Below are positions 63,081-64,000 of a stretch of DNA of 64,000 nt, in pieces. Each line of letters starts with the position of its first letter. Position 1 is the first letter of the stretch. Both the position numbers and the translations under genes were made by a program. Source of the stretch: Euonymus europaeus (Eukaryota > Streptophyta > Magnoliopsida > Celastrales > Celastraceae). Location: assembly GCA_963580455.1 (NCBI GenBank), contig OY756958.1, positions 27,044,501-27,108,500 of the forward strand. The letters run 5' to 3'. The notes under the pieces are model-generated. The model searched no databases and was not told where the DNA came from. It was given only the letters and a program-made list of their open reading frames with translations.

Positions 63081-64000
63081 TGAAATGATCCACAACATTG
63101 TCCCACATAGCGGCAAAATGGCAGAGGAGGTGAGGTGAGGTGTCAAATTTGAGTGGCGAATAAAATAATCTGAAGTGGGTGACGCTATGGAAGATAATAA
63201 TGACAATGAATTGGCCATATACGGCAAGAGTGGCATCTTCATGGGAATTAAAAGTTGATAAATATCCAATAAAGCCAGTGAATAATTAATATATTGAAAT
63301 ATCACTGTATGCTATGTTGGGTGATGAGAAAACCCACTTGATTCCTCTATTCATTTGACAGCTGTCTAGTTCCATAATCACCACCTGTGGAGCATCTTTT
63401 CTCCCATTTTTCTCTTCGACCCAGTCAGGCCAGTTTTAGAACGACCAATTGGTTGCTTTTTTATTAGGGTAATAAATGCGTATTGATTAATGTGTTTTAT
63501 TGATATAGATATATTGAGAGATATATTTTGATCGTGCGAGTTGATTTTTGAGTAATATAGGTGTGACCCAATATTAATTTTAGGAAGGAATAGATGGAGG
63601 AATGAAATATTAATGGCTTGACTTTTGAATAATAAAAAAATTACATTGAGAGATGTGTTTTGCTGATACGATTAGATTGAAAGATGTGTTTTATTAATGT
63701 AAAGAAATGCTTGAGACCACTTTTTATATAATAGAAATGGAATCAAAATATAAAATTAATGGTGACATTAGGCTGAGACCATTGTGGTTGCCCTTAGCTA
63801 CTCATTCCATCAAATTAAAGAGTTTATAACTCGAGTGAAGTTGATAGATTGTTCTCTAAACTAAATACGTGTGACCTAAAGGATGATCCAAAATACACAA
63901 TACCTTAGCTGAATTGGTATGTCAAAATAAGAGAGACTAATTTCTACATCCACAATAAATCTATTGTCGCACCTGCATTAGACAATTACAGGATTTTAGA

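Larger units (their letters stand above)
61221..64000. other. Intergenic right end of the window
   Basis: No gene is seen in 2.8 kb. Listed separately are a SINE, a PIF/Harbinger-like element and a further inverted-repeat element. The rest, especially 63100-64000, is AT-rich with several 'ttgagagat(a/g)t(a/g)ttttg' phrases (63515, 63648, 63690) that suggest old repeats. Confidence 0.5.

Overview
This window is nuclear DNA from a flowering plant, almost certainly a eudicot. Genes have many short exons with GT-AG introns, AT-rich intergenic DNA holds typical plant transposons, and every recognisable protein has a plant-type counterpart. There are no bacterial-style operons. All identifications rest on motifs and family knowledge read from the sequence; no database search was run.

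Layout, left to right. (1) About 1-16090, minus strand: the CLU/FRIENDLY (clustered mitochondria) gene; 27 exons encoding 1,289 residues are traceable and the last exon(s) lie beyond the left edge. (2) 16100-20200: intergenic DNA with a LINE RNase H tail and a 935-bp hAT-type element. (3) 20207-21916 and 26696-28334, plus strand: a tandem pair of intact CYP93/CYP705-like cytochrome P450 genes, separated by 4.8 kb that holds two more non-autonomous transposons. (4) 29443-31297, minus: a bHLH factor of the bHLH122/bHLH130 (FBH) group with an intron-containing 5' UTR. (5) 32200-36100: AT-rich intergenic DNA with an interstitial telomere repeat. (6) 36107-40684, minus: a SURP plus G-patch splicing-factor-like gene, sharing a roughly 300-400 bp divergent promoter with (7) 41943-44597, plus: a TrmL-like SpoU RNA methyltransferase with a probable organelle transit peptide. 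(8) 44900-51974: a nest consisting of a Ty3/gypsy-type fragment, a DRT100-like LRR pseudogene, and a 4,708-bp Ty1/copia retrotransposon inserted in that pseudogene with a perfect 5-bp target duplication. (9) 54122-56550, minus: COM1/GR1, the plant CtIP/Sae2 homologue. (10) 57627-58330: a Mutator-type element with long inverted repeats. (11) 59173-60972, minus: ribosomal protein eL31. (12) 61060-64000: intergenic DNA with a tRNA-derived SINE and two inverted-repeat elements.

The genes do not form one pathway. They cover mitochondrial distribution, RNA processing and modification, DNA double-strand-break processing, translation, transcriptional control and specialised oxidation. From memory, the Arabidopsis counterparts of CLU, the SURP/G-patch gene and COM1 are close neighbours on chromosome 3 (At3g52140, At3g52120, At3g52115), so the window probably keeps an ancestral gene order expanded here by P450, bHLH, methyltransferase and transposon sequence.

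I found no wholly new system. The most notable points are two consecutive GC-AG introns around one CLU TPR exon, a P450 pair lacking the usual I-helix acidic residue, the ordered decay of the LRR gene, a 67-bp duplication inside the copia polymerase region, and several non-autonomous elements whose ends and target duplications can be read directly.
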